Part shown: positions 25,407 to 32,930 of the stretch, piece by piece | Numbering within the stretch: the first letter of the stretch is position 1 | Layout: each line of letters starts with the position of its first letter | From: an uncultured Acidimicrobiaceae bacterium | Lineage (GTDB): Bacteria > Actinomycetota > Acidimicrobiia > Acidimicrobiales > RAAP-2 | Direction of reading: 5' to 3' | NCBI GenBank assembly: GCA_937975915.1 | Contig: CALJTY010000002.1 | Coordinates: forward strand, 1-45,419 | Length of the DNA stretch: 45,419 nt | The notes under the pieces: generated by a model | Databases searched by the model: none | Told to the model about the DNA's origin: nothing | Seen by the model: only the letters and a program-made list of their open reading frames with translations | Position numbers and translations under genes: made by a program

Positions 25407-26701
25407 CAGTGGTTCATTGGAAGGTCAAGCGAGAACGTTGAGCCTTCACCTTCTGTTGAAGTAACGAGAACATTTCCACCATGATTTTGTGCCACGTGTC
25501 GAACAATACTTAGTCCGAGGCCGGTTCCACCAGTTTGACGTGCTCGGCCCGGGTCAACTCGGTAGAAACGTTCGAAAATACGTTCGAGATCTTTCTCGGG
25601 GATACCAACACCTTGGTCCTTGATGGTGATTCGAATCAGTGGACCCGCAATCTCACCTAATTCGTTTACAGACTCGTCGATTCGCGCTGTTTTGATGGAA
25701 ACCGTTCCATTTGCAGGCGAATACACCACTGCATTCTCGAGTAGCGCGTGCATGGCAGAAACCAGCTGGCGTCTGTCACCAACAACAACAAAATTTGTCT
25801 CGGGCTCTTTGAACTCCACCATCACGCCTTGCTGTTCTGCTGCGGTCCGGATGCGCTCAATGGCGTCGGCGACAAAGAGTGAAACTGAAATTGGCTCGCG
25901 AGTAGGTGAGCCTTCACTTTCAATTCTTGAAAGATCAAGGAGGTCTTCAATGATGCGGTTCACTCGGAAGGCTTCAGAGTTAATGCGGTCCGCAAGTCTG
26001 GCTGCAACGTTTGGATCTTTTTCATACTGCAACGTTTCTGCGAGTAGTCCAAGGGCACCCATAGGTGTTTTAAGTTCGTGAGAAACGTTGGCAATAAAGT
26101 CACGTCGGATGTCTTCTAGACGTCGTCGTTCAGAAACATCTTCAATCGCTGCAATAACACCAAGTGGTCGTCGACCATCGTCAATCACAGTTGCTCTAAT
26201 ACTTAGCGTGCGACGTGGTGGCCCATATATTTCAATCGTTCGTTCAGCCACACCGTTGGCCCAACCTTCGCTGAGTACTTCGGTGACAGCTTGCGCACCG
26301 AGCACATCTCCGTAGCCACTCTCCATAAGAGCTTCAGCCTGCGAATTACGAAAAATAACGTTTCCTGCTTCGTCACAAAGTACGAGACCGAGCTGTAGTG
26401 CGTCGAGCGAGCGTCGAAGTCGAATGCTTTCCGCAGCAGATTCGCTAACGGCAGTGGTTGCAACGCCAGTTACCTCTTCGAGAAACGTAATTGCTGTTTC
26501 TACTTTTCCGTCGGAAATGTCGGCCTCGGTGCCAAGACGAGATCCGAGAGCGTTGAGACGCTGGGCAATGGCTCGGTGCCCACGGCGGCGATTCCACATA
26601 ACACCAAAAAGAATGCCCAAAAGAAGGACACCAAAGGCAGTTGAGTAAACGGCGAAGGAGGGCCATTTGGAGATCAGATTTTGAGTCAGGGCGATAAGCA
26701 C
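25406..26701 (-). CDS. senX3: Sensor histidine kinase (SenX3/PhoR-like)
   Basis: A 431-aa kinase from my chosen GTG start at 26699-26701 (VLIALTQNL). One membrane helix (about residues 14-33) is followed by a PAS-like domain (SLDALQLGLVLCDEAGNVIFRNSQAEALM), the HisKA box FIANVSHELKTPMGALG (His about 207), and N, G1, F and G2 boxes (LLENAVVYSP, KDQGVGIPE, FYRVD, GGTGLGLSIV). Having one N-terminal membrane segment and a PAS is as in SenX3, not the two-helix PhoR. The frame opens 24 codons earlier at a GTG at 26773, but that stretch looks unlike a signal or sensor segment. Confidence 0.87.
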   Translation of the reverse strand: MLIALTQNLISKWPSFAVYSTAFGVLLLGILFGVMWNRRRGHRAIAQRLNALGSRLGTEADISDGKVETAITFLEEVTGVATTAVSESAAESIRLRRSLDALQLGLVLCDEAGNVIFRNSQAEALMESGYGDVLGAQAVTEVLSEGWANGVAERTIEIYGPPRRTLSIRATVIDDGRRPLGVIAAIEDVSERRRLEDIRRDFIANVSHELKTPMGALGLLAETLQYEKDPNVAARLADRINSEAFRVNRIIEDLLDLSRIESEGSPTREPISVSLFVADAIERIRTAAEQQGVMVEFKEPETNFVVVGDRRQLVSAMHALLENAVVYSPANGTVSIKTARIDESVNELGEIAGPLIRITIKDQGVGIPEKDLERIFERFYRVDPGRARQTGGTGLGLSIVRHVAQNHGGNVLVTSTEGEGSTFSLDLPMNH

Positions 26702-26779
26702 GTGTCCATTCTCGCAGATGTATTCAGTAATTGTGAACCAGCGACCGTTGTGTAGCAACCAACAGAAAGCCACACATTT

Positions 26780-27064
26780 ATGTTCTTTGCCTCCGTTACT
26801 TTGACCCCATCAACAACGGCCCTTCCGGGTGGTGCTGTATTACAGCAAATCGCCAATGGAATTGCGTCCTGGTCCCTAATTGCTTGTCTTATTGCACTAG
26901 TTCTTGGCGCGGGGGTGTGGGCCATTGGGGCACATTTTCAGAATTCGAATCAGTCGGTGGCTGGCCGCAGAGCTGTTGTCACTTCAATAGGAGCCGCGGT
27001 GCTCATCGGAGCTGCTCCTCAACTCATTAACTTTTTCTTTTCAACAGGACTAAACGTCAAATAA
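26780..27064 (+). CDS. VirB2/TrbC-like small membrane subunit of a T4SS-like system
   Basis: A 94-aa protein with a short polar N-terminus, two membrane helices (about 27-48 and 65-87) and a polar loop with SNQSVAGRR between them. The size, two-helix hairpin and GGAVLQQIANGIASW/IGAAPQLINFF pattern match the actinobacterial DUF6112 proteins that occupy the VirB2 (pilin) slot of T4SS-like clusters. It heads a five-gene operon. Its stop overlaps the next ATG (TAATG). It has no classical signal peptidase site. Divergent from senX3 with about 78 bp between the starts. The pilin role is inference. Confidence 0.6.
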   Translation: MFFASVTLTPSTTALPGGAVLQQIANGIASWSLIACLIALVLGAGVWAIGAHFQNSNQSVAGRRAVVTSIGAAVLIGAAPQLINFFFSTGLNVK

Positions 27065-28104
27065 TGGGGAGCGTTTTGTGTTTTGTCTCAATTACTAGTT
27101 GTGCAGCTAAAAACGTAGCTAAGTCAACACTCGGCGACTTATTTGACGCGCTCACTGCTTGGGTGCTTTCCAGCGTTGAGTGGTTTATCAATGGCGTAGG
27201 TGGGGTTCTCGCGAGCGCGAGTGAACCAGCAACAGTTGTGCGTTCAGCAACACCTGAATTTAAAACTCTGGTGACGGTGGCACCACTACTCATGTTGATT
27301 GGCTTACTCATTGGCACTCTTGAAGCGTTGCGCCAAGGCGAGAGCTCACAGCTGTGGCGTCTCTATCTCGGAGTGGCACCTGCGTGCGTATTCGCAATTT
27401 TTATTGCACTTCCCGGCGCACGTTTACTACTTGAGGCAGTCGATCAACTTTCCCTAATCGCAACTGGCCCACTTGATAAACATCTCGCAACTCTTATTGC
27501 AGCCTTTAGTGTCACGTCAACTGCTCCAGGAGCAGGGGTGTTTATTCTTTCTGCTTCCATTGTTATTGGAGCATTCTTTCTCTGGTGTGAGTTGATACTT
27601 CGCACGGTGGCCCTCTCACTGCTTCTGGTGATGGTGCCAATTATTGTGCCGCTTTGCACACTTCGCTCACTGAGAAGGCTCGGATGGCGATTACTGGAAA
27701 CGTTTGCAGCAATCGCACTTAGCAAAGTTTTTATAGTTATCGCCTTGATGCTTGGCCTCAACGAGCTTCAAGGGAATTCTGTTTCACAAATAATTACTGG
27801 GGCAGTCACGATTGCGCTCGCAGCCTTTACGCCTTTCGTCCTGCTTCGAATAATTCCATTCATTGAACAAGCTGCGTTTCACAATCTTCAAGGGACGCGA
27901 CAATTATTGAAACAGGGAGCACAACTTGCTATGCGGCCTGTCCTAATTGTCCAAGACATGATGTCACCGAGTGCTGTGGGGCTCGCTGATCCCATTAGAA
28001 CTGAGGACCTCGGTTTTCCAATGTCTCATTCAACGGGTGATTTTTCTATGCCACCACGAAGTGACTATGACTCCCCTCAGGAAAAGAGCCCCCTTGATGA
28101 GTGA
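27064..28104 (+). CDS. VirB6/TrbL-like polytopic membrane protein
   Basis: A 346-aa protein with about six to eight membrane helices between residues 35 and 275 and a hydrophilic C-terminal tail (about 290-346) rich in Ser and Pro. The order of segments (N-terminal helical region with WFINGVGGVLASAS, then large central hydrophobic block with SLLLVMVPIIVPLCTLRSLRR) fits VirB6/TrbL channel proteins encoded next to the VirB2-like gene in actinobacterial T4SS-like clusters. Its start overlaps the previous stop by one base (TAATG), and its last 8 nt overlap the next gene (ATGAGTGA). Confidence 0.6.
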   Translation: MGSVLCFVSITSCAAKNVAKSTLGDLFDALTAWVLSSVEWFINGVGGVLASASEPATVVRSATPEFKTLVTVAPLLMLIGLLIGTLEALRQGESSQLWRLYLGVAPACVFAIFIALPGARLLLEAVDQLSLIATGPLDKHLATLIAAFSVTSTAPGAGVFILSASIVIGAFFLWCELILRTVALSLLLVMVPIIVPLCTLRSLRRLGWRLLETFAAIALSKVFIVIALMLGLNELQGNSVSQIITGAVTIALAAFTPFVLLRIIPFIEQAAFHNLQGTRQLLKQGAQLAMRPVLIVQDMMSPSAVGLADPIRTEDLGFPMSHSTGDFSMPPRSDYDSPQEKSPLDE

Positions 28105-29155
28105 AATTCTTCAAATAGGGAATAGTGATGCTGAGTCTCGGTGGATTGGCATACGTAAACACCAAGCGGTTCTTTTGTTGCTGGGGGTACTTATAACTGG
28201 CGACTGGTGTCTTCGCTCGAGCCGATCTCTTGGAGAGGTTTGTGTAGGACTCTTTTTGCTGGCCTGTGCTCCGCAGTCATCCGACGGATTAACAAATGGC
28301 GAGTGGATCTACCTTGGTGCAACGTATCTACTTCGCTCAAAATGGAGTGTTGTTCAGTTTTCTTCAAAAAAGAACATCTGTTACTTAGAGACAAAAGGGC
28401 AAGCCTCATTCTCTGGGTATTCACTCGAGCATCGGGGGAGACTCGACCTTTCAGGCGGTGATAGTTCACTGAGCACTGAGTTGAAAGAGATTACAAATTC
28501 TCTAGCACTGCGTGGAGTAAAAAGCCATGTCTCATTGCACATACTTTGTGGCGCCGAAGAAAATAAAACGCTTCTCTGTGTCCCAGTCGACACAAATGTT
28601 TCCTCCGGCTGGAAAGTCAACCCCAGGTTGGTCGCACTTCTAATTGGTACATCACCATCAATTGATGTTTTAGAGCGCTGGGGATACACACGAACAAAAG
28701 AATCGTTAGTTCGTGTACTACGAATCAATGATTTTTCACAAGCCTTGTCAAACCATGCACTACTTGAACGACTTCAAACGAGTGGGCATCCGCTAGATCT
28801 CTCCATTCACTACGACGTGCTGTCGATGGAAAAATCGCAAAAAATTTCTTCTCGCGCAGTGCACGCAATTAGTAGTGACAGTGCACTGTCGCACGAAGCA
28901 GGTTTTAGACGCACTGCACAATCTGATCGAGCCTTCAAACGCATGAGGCAGCGAGAAATTCTTGTCGCCCAAGGGCTGCCACTTCTTAGGTGTGCTGTGT
29001 ACGTAAGCGTGAGTGCCCCAAGCCAGCGCGAACTGCAAAAGCGAACGCGTGAAATTATTTTGATTGCGCAAGATGCAGGCCTGCGATGTCAAAAAGGACT
29101 CGCGAGACAAGCTGCGTGGTTTCGATTTCAGCTGCCTGGAGGTGACGGATGGTGA
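28097..29155 (+). CDS. PrgI/SCO6880-like inner-membrane T4SS component
   Basis: A 352-aa protein. Two closely spaced N-terminal membrane helices (about 17-34 and 40-53) are followed by a large soluble region with mixed alpha/beta character and no ATP-binding motif. This is the organisation of PrgI/VirB3-like proteins fused to a VirB4 N-terminal-like region (SCO6880 family). I start at the ATG at 28097 (MSEILQIGNS); the frame opens 42 codons earlier inside the previous gene but without support. It overlaps the neighbours by 8 and 7 nt. It probably complements the ATPase half encoded next, so the two together would equal one VirB4. Confidence 0.58.
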   Translation: MSEILQIGNSDAESRWIGIRKHQAVLLLLGVLITGDWCLRSSRSLGEVCVGLFLLACAPQSSDGLTNGEWIYLGATYLLRSKWSVVQFSSKKNICYLETKGQASFSGYSLEHRGRLDLSGGDSSLSTELKEITNSLALRGVKSHVSLHILCGAEENKTLLCVPVDTNVSSGWKVNPRLVALLIGTSPSIDVLERWGYTRTKESLVRVLRINDFSQALSNHALLERLQTSGHPLDLSIHYDVLSMEKSQKISSRAVHAISSDSALSHEAGFRRTAQSDRAFKRMRQREILVAQGLPLLRCAVYVSVSAPSQRELQKRTREIILIAQDAGLRCQKGLARQAAWFRFQLPGGDGW

Positions 29156-30336
29156 ATCGCGCATGGACACATTGGGCCACTTCACAAGATCTTCATAGTT
29201 TGCGAGCACCGGGATACGACGCCGGAACCGGGCTAAGCGGTCGGGCCCTTGGCGTCTGCAGTAGAGGAAAGGAGTTTGTATTTGATCCTTTTGATGCGTA
29301 CAACGCATCACTAGTAACAAATCCAAATGTGATCATTTCAGGCTCGATTGGCTCAGGCAAGAGCACCGTCACAAAGATGATGCTGGACCGTGCGCTGGAA
29401 CGCGGAAGAAAAGTAGTTGTGATTGACCCCAAAGGCGAGTACGGCGAACTAGCGCAAAAGTATGGAGTCACGGCAGTTTCCCTCGGAGCTGATGGTTGGT
29501 GCAATCCGTTTCCCGAGGATGAAGGTGAAACGAAGGAACTCCTTCGCGCAATCCTTGCCAGCGCTCAAGGGAGTGCACTTGACGCAGAGCTTCATTATGT
29601 AATTGATGAGACGTACGTAGGACTTGAGCAAGCAAGGCCACAGCGCGTTCTATTTGCCATGTACTGCTTGGTCGAAAAGTATTTAAATGTTTCAACTCCG
29701 TCGGCACATAGAGCTTTGGCACTACTACTGCACCGTTTTGTTCTTGGAGATTTAGCTGGACTTTTTGATGGCTCACTCCCACCGCTTGTATTTAAAGGGC
29801 AATTAGTGATTCTTGATCTTTCAAAACAGTGGTCGGCAAACTCATTGTCAGTTGCGGCGCTAAGTGCTGTTGCTGCGGCCCAGCAAGTTGTGGCGACTCA
29901 GGGTGAACTTGGCTACCTCGTTATTGATGAGGCGTGGGCGCTGTTGTCAGATGAACATGCACTCAGGTGGCTTCAGGGATCTTGGAAACTTGCTCGCGCA
30001 AGAGGGCTCAGCCATGTGTTGGTGTTGCATCGTTGGAGTGATGTAGCAACTGCAGGCGATCAGGGCACATCACAAAGAGAAAGAGCGCTGGGCTTACTGC
30101 GTGAATGTGAAGCAGCGTTTCTATTTCGCCAACCACCCGACGAAGCTAAGGAGATGGGAGTTGCTCTTAATTTGCATAGGAACGAAGAGAGGGTTCTCAT
30201 AGAACTGTCTAAGGGAACAATGATTGCGAGGTATGGGCGTCACCGTTCGATAGTGAAAGTTTGCCCAGATAGTCGTGACATCACCTTTATTGACACCGAT
30301 AAAGCGATGAGGACAATTAGTTCTACGATTCTGTAA
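29149..30336 (+). CDS. VirB4/TraC-like ATPase, C-terminal half only
   Basis: A 395-aa P-loop ATPase. Walker A is GSIGSGKST (about 45-53), the following KGEYGELA segment is VirB4-like, Walker B is LGYLVIDEAWALL, and the late SHVLVLHRWSDVA and EAAFLFRQ segments match the HerA/FtsK/VirB4 RecA core. VirB4 proteins are usually about 800 aa with an N-terminal membrane-associated half; here that half appears to be the separate upstream gene. The ATPase would energise pilus or substrate movement. The ATG overlaps the upstream stop (ATGGTGA), and the stop overlaps the sugar-kinase ATG (TAATG). Confidence 0.75.
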   Translation: MVNRAWTHWATSQDLHSLRAPGYDAGTGLSGRALGVCSRGKEFVFDPFDAYNASLVTNPNVIISGSIGSGKSTVTKMMLDRALERGRKVVVIDPKGEYGELAQKYGVTAVSLGADGWCNPFPEDEGETKELLRAILASAQGSALDAELHYVIDETYVGLEQARPQRVLFAMYCLVEKYLNVSTPSAHRALALLLHRFVLGDLAGLFDGSLPPLVFKGQLVILDLSKQWSANSLSVAALSAVAAAQQVVATQGELGYLVIDEAWALLSDEHALRWLQGSWKLARARGLSHVLVLHRWSDVATAGDQGTSQRERALGLLRECEAAFLFRQPPDEAKEMGVALNLHRNEERVLIELSKGTMIARYGRHRSIVKVCPDSRDITFIDTDKAMRTISSTIL

Positions 30337-31079
30337 TGCAAAACGACACGGTCTTGGCGGTCGACATTGGTGCGACGTCGATCAAGTTCTGCTTTGTCGA
30401 TGTTTTTGGAGAACTCATTGGAACACCTAAGCGTCGCTTGACGCCGTATCCTTGCGGCCCAGAACACCTCGTTGACGTGATTGCTACGCGAATCAATCTG
30501 ACTGATGTTGCAATGGTTGGCGTGGGCTTTCCAGGTGAGTTCCGAGATGGTCACGTGGTTCACCCAGGAAATCTTTCCAGAGAACGAGGTGCTGGGACTC
30601 CGATAAATGAGGAAGTACATGAACGGTGGTGCGGCTTTAATTTTGAAGGCGCACTACGCGAGAAGACAAATAAAGAAGTTCGGGTTGTCAATGACGCAAC
30701 AATGGCCGCGCTTGGCTGCGTTGAAGGAAGTGGCACTGAGTTAGTGCTTGCACTTGGTACTGGTGTAGGTCTCGCACTAGTAAAAGACGGCAAACTCGTC
30801 CCGGTAAGAGACATCGGAGCTGAAGTTGTTGCTTACGGTAAAACGTTTGATGAGCTGCTCGGTGAACAGGGAAGAGCTCGCGACGCAGAGAAATGGTTGT
30901 CTCAGCTCAAAAAATCTGTCTCTTCACTATCTAGTGAATTCTCAGTTGATACCGTTCACTTGGTTGGAGGCAATGCTCGAAGAATTTCGCCGAGTTCGTT
31001 TAAACACGTTCAGAGTCGCATTGTTATAACTGGAAATAATGCGCCACTGCGTGGTGCACCAAAACTTTTCTACAGCTGA
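30336..31079 (+). CDS. ROK-family / polyphosphate-glucokinase-like sugar kinase
   Basis: A 247-aa ASKHA-fold kinase. Phosphate-1 motif VDIGATSIKF, catalytic Asp in VNDATMAALG, and phosphate-2 LGTGVGLALVKDGKLVP are present. The ROK zinc cluster is absent and the pattern GVGFPGEF with a Trp-containing insert (about 85) resembles polyphosphate glucokinases of actinobacteria. It phosphorylates glucose using polyphosphate or ATP. Oddly, its ATG overlaps the VirB4-like stop, making it the last gene of the T4SS-like operon. Its 3' end overlaps the convergent amidohydrolase by 10 nt. Confidence 0.75.
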   Translation: MQNDTVLAVDIGATSIKFCFVDVFGELIGTPKRRLTPYPCGPEHLVDVIATRINLTDVAMVGVGFPGEFRDGHVVHPGNLSRERGAGTPINEEVHERWCGFNFEGALREKTNKEVRVVNDATMAALGCVEGSGTELVLALGTGVGLALVKDGKLVPVRDIGAEVVAYGKTFDELLGEQGRARDAEKWLSQLKKSVSSLSSEFSVDTVHLVGGNARRISPSSFKHVQSRIVITGNNAPLRGAPKLFYS

Positions 31080-32257
31080 GCGAGATCTACCGCTGAAGCA
31101 GCCAACACTGTTGCGAATGGGCGAACTGCACGGTCGTCAACAGCGAATTGTGGGCTGTGGTGCATGCCACTTGATCCATCTTCTAGTGCGCCACCAATAA
31201 ACATGAAGCTTCCAGGGATGCGGTTAAGGAACTCAGAGAAATCTTCACTACCTGAAACTGGTGGCAGAACAAGAGCGTTGTTTTTTCCAAGCATCTCTTT
31301 ACCAATTTCAATGACACGTTCTGCAATTGATGGAACATTTTGCACGCGTGGGGTGAATTGTTTCGTGTTAACGGTGCACTGCACCTGGAACTCAGCTTCG
31401 ATTTCTTTAATGATTTGTGCGAATCGAGAAAGTGCTTCAGCTTCTTGCTCGTCAGTGAACGTACGAAGCGTGCCAGCGAGGTGTGCGTGCTGAGGAAGAA
31501 CGTTGCTTGCTGTTCCACTGGTGACAATTCCAGCTGAGCAAGCACAAACGCCCCCTTCGTATTCCATGCCGTCAGAAATCTCACCCATGCGTGGAGCGAG
31601 TGCGCTCACAGCAAGAATCACACTGCCCTCTTTGGATGGCATTGAACCGTGGCCACCCTTACCTTTGATGTCGACAATGAGTCGACGCGCTGTTGCCATT
31701 AGGACACCAGGGCGAGTGAACATCATGCCTACTGGCATCATTGACGTAACGTGACCACCAATGACGTAGTCAGCAGGATTGTCTTCGAGAAGCCCACCTT
31801 CAAACATTGTCCTTGCGCCAGCAAAACCTTCTTCACCAGGTTGGAACACCACGGTGTATTCACCGGGAAGATCTTCTTGGCGTTGCGCTAAAACATCAGC
31901 AACACCCAAGATGCTGGCGGTGTGAAGATCGTGACCGCATGCGTGCATTACATCTGCATTTTGTGATTTGAAAGAAATGTCAAGATCTTCATTGACTGGT
32001 AGTCCATCAATGTCAGCGCGAATCATGATGCGCTTTCCTGGCTTGCCACCCTTAAGCGTCGCTACGGCACCAGTTTCAGTTGGTGACTTTTTAACAGTCC
32101 ATCCAAGTTCACGAAGTCGATTAGTGACCACGTCCGTTGTTCTGTATTCAACCATTGAGAGTTCTGGGTGTGAGTGCAGATCATGGCGAATGTCGACCAT
32201 TGCGTCGTATGCGTTATTTACAAGGTCTGGAAGTGCTTCGTTGAATGGAGTAGCCAT
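31070..32257 (-). CDS. M20-family amidohydrolase (N-acyl-amino acid type)
   Basis: A 395-aa metalloenzyme of the M20D group (IAA-Asp/hippurate hydrolase-like). Metal ligands are seen in MHACGHDLHTAS, VVFQPGEEG and GGHVTS, with the C-terminal MHHSPQFAVDD His. The dimerisation domain runs through KGKGGHGSMPS. It removes an acyl group from N-acyl amino acids or similar. The ATG at 32255-32257 has TACCAT six bases upstream. It is transcribed alone and is convergent with the sugar kinase. Confidence 0.9.
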   Translation of the reverse strand: MATPFNEALPDLVNNAYDAMVDIRHDLHSHPELSMVEYRTTDVVTNRLRELGWTVKKSPTETGAVATLKGGKPGKRIMIRADIDGLPVNEDLDISFKSQNADVMHACGHDLHTASILGVADVLAQRQEDLPGEYTVVFQPGEEGFAGARTMFEGGLLEDNPADYVIGGHVTSMMPVGMMFTRPGVLMATARRLIVDIKGKGGHGSMPSKEGSVILAVSALAPRMGEISDGMEYEGGVCACSAGIVTSGTASNVLPQHAHLAGTLRTFTDEQEAEALSRFAQIIKEIEAEFQVQCTVNTKQFTPRVQNVPSIAERVIEIGKEMLGKNNALVLPPVSGSEDFSEFLNRIPGSFMFIGGALEDGSSGMHHSPQFAVDDRAVRPFATVLAASAVDLAQL

Positions 32258-32263
32258 AAACGA

Positions 32264-32269
32264 ATGGTA
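32264..32269 (-). promoter_or_regulatory. -10 box TACCAT of leaderless amidohydrolase transcript
   Basis: On the minus strand TACCAT is followed by 6 nt and the ATG at 32257; no ribosome site seen. Confidence 0.48.
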
Positions 32270-32326
32270 TCTAATGGCTCGGGGGCCCGTTAGGCGCTTC
32301 GGCTAAGATAGATATCCAGTAACAAT

Positions 32327-32403
32327 GCGGCTGTAGCTCAGCGGATTAGAGCATCGGTCTACGGAACCGAGGGTCGGGGGTTCGAATCCCTCCAGCCGCA
32401 CCA
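32327..32403 (+). tRNA. tRNA-Arg (anticodon ACG), probable island attachment site
   Basis: Acceptor GCGGCTG pairs with CAGCCGC, followed by A and an encoded CCA. The anticodon arm TCGGT-CTACGGA-ACCGA gives ACG, and the T-loop is GTTCGAATC. An excisionase and integrase lie just downstream in the same direction, so the 3' half of this tRNA is the likely attachment site. I found no second copy of its 3' end inside the window. Confidence 0.97.
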
Positions 32404-32410
32404 TTTAGAA

Positions 32411-32448
32411 ACATCAGACAGGACCTAGAGAATGAGGTCAACTGATGT
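32411..32448. repeat. Two-part stem-loop directly after tRNA-Arg
   Basis: ACATCAG (32411-32417) pairs with CTGATGT (32442-32448); inside, GACCT (32422-32426) pairs with AGGTC (32435-32439) around AGAGAATG. It starts 8 nt after the tRNA CCA and is followed by CTTTAAC. It could be the tRNA terminator or part of the integrase attachment site. The remainder of the 296-nt gap up to 32699 shows no gene I can support. Confidence 0.5.
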
Positions 32449-32699
32449 CTTTAACACCACGATGCCGAGAGCATCACAACACGTATCGCAACACTTATCT
32501 TGTAACTCCTGTCTTTGGTCAGTTGAGTCAATGGTGCGGCAGGAAAGAATATTCCGATAATCCCCTTGAAAGTGTTACTTCGCACCAGTACCATTTTGTC
32601 GCAGCCCTGAAGAGGGGCACCCCTGGGGCAGACACCCCGCAGTACCGAGGTAACGCAGTTTTGCGTGACCTTGCACGTCCCTTCAACCTCTTCAGGAAA

Positions 32700-32930
32700 A
32701 TGAAATCAGAACTCACCACAAATAAGTTTCTATACAGCGTTTCAGAAACAGCTCAACTCCTTTCGGTTTCGCGCGGAACCATTTATGCACTAATGAAGTC
32801 CGGACAAATCCTGGCGGTGTATCCAACATCTCAAGCTCGCATCTCTGCTGAGGCGATTAAACGATACGTGTCAAAGCTAGAGAAGGATCAACGAGACCGT
32901 ACGGCGCAACTAAGCGAGGTGTTGCGATGA
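32700..32930 (+). CDS. Excisionase / MerR-like HTH protein
   Basis: A 76-aa protein from an ATG at 32700 (MKSELTTNKFLYSV) with AGGAAA upstream. It has the helix-turn-helix SVSETAQLLSVSRGTIYALMKSGQI, followed by the beta-wing AVYPTSQARISAEAIKRYV, the pattern of Xis/DUF-HTH17 proteins. The stop overlaps the integrase ATG (ATGA). The frame is open 85 codons further upstream but that part has no protein-like character. It likely bends DNA for excision or sets the direction of integrase. Confidence 0.85.
   Translation: MKSELTTNKFLYSVSETAQLLSVSRGTIYALMKSGQILAVYPTSQARISAEAIKRYVSKLEKDQRDRTAQLSEVLR

Noticed and set aside
26702..26773. Longer histidine-kinase start (24 extra codons)
   Set aside because: The added residues are not sensor- or signal-like and would occupy most of the promoter gap with the T4SS-like operon; not fully excluded.
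32445..32699. Upstream extension of the excisionase frame (85 more codons)
   Set aside because: No protein-like features; the ATG at 32700 has a ribosome site and matches the known start of such proteins.
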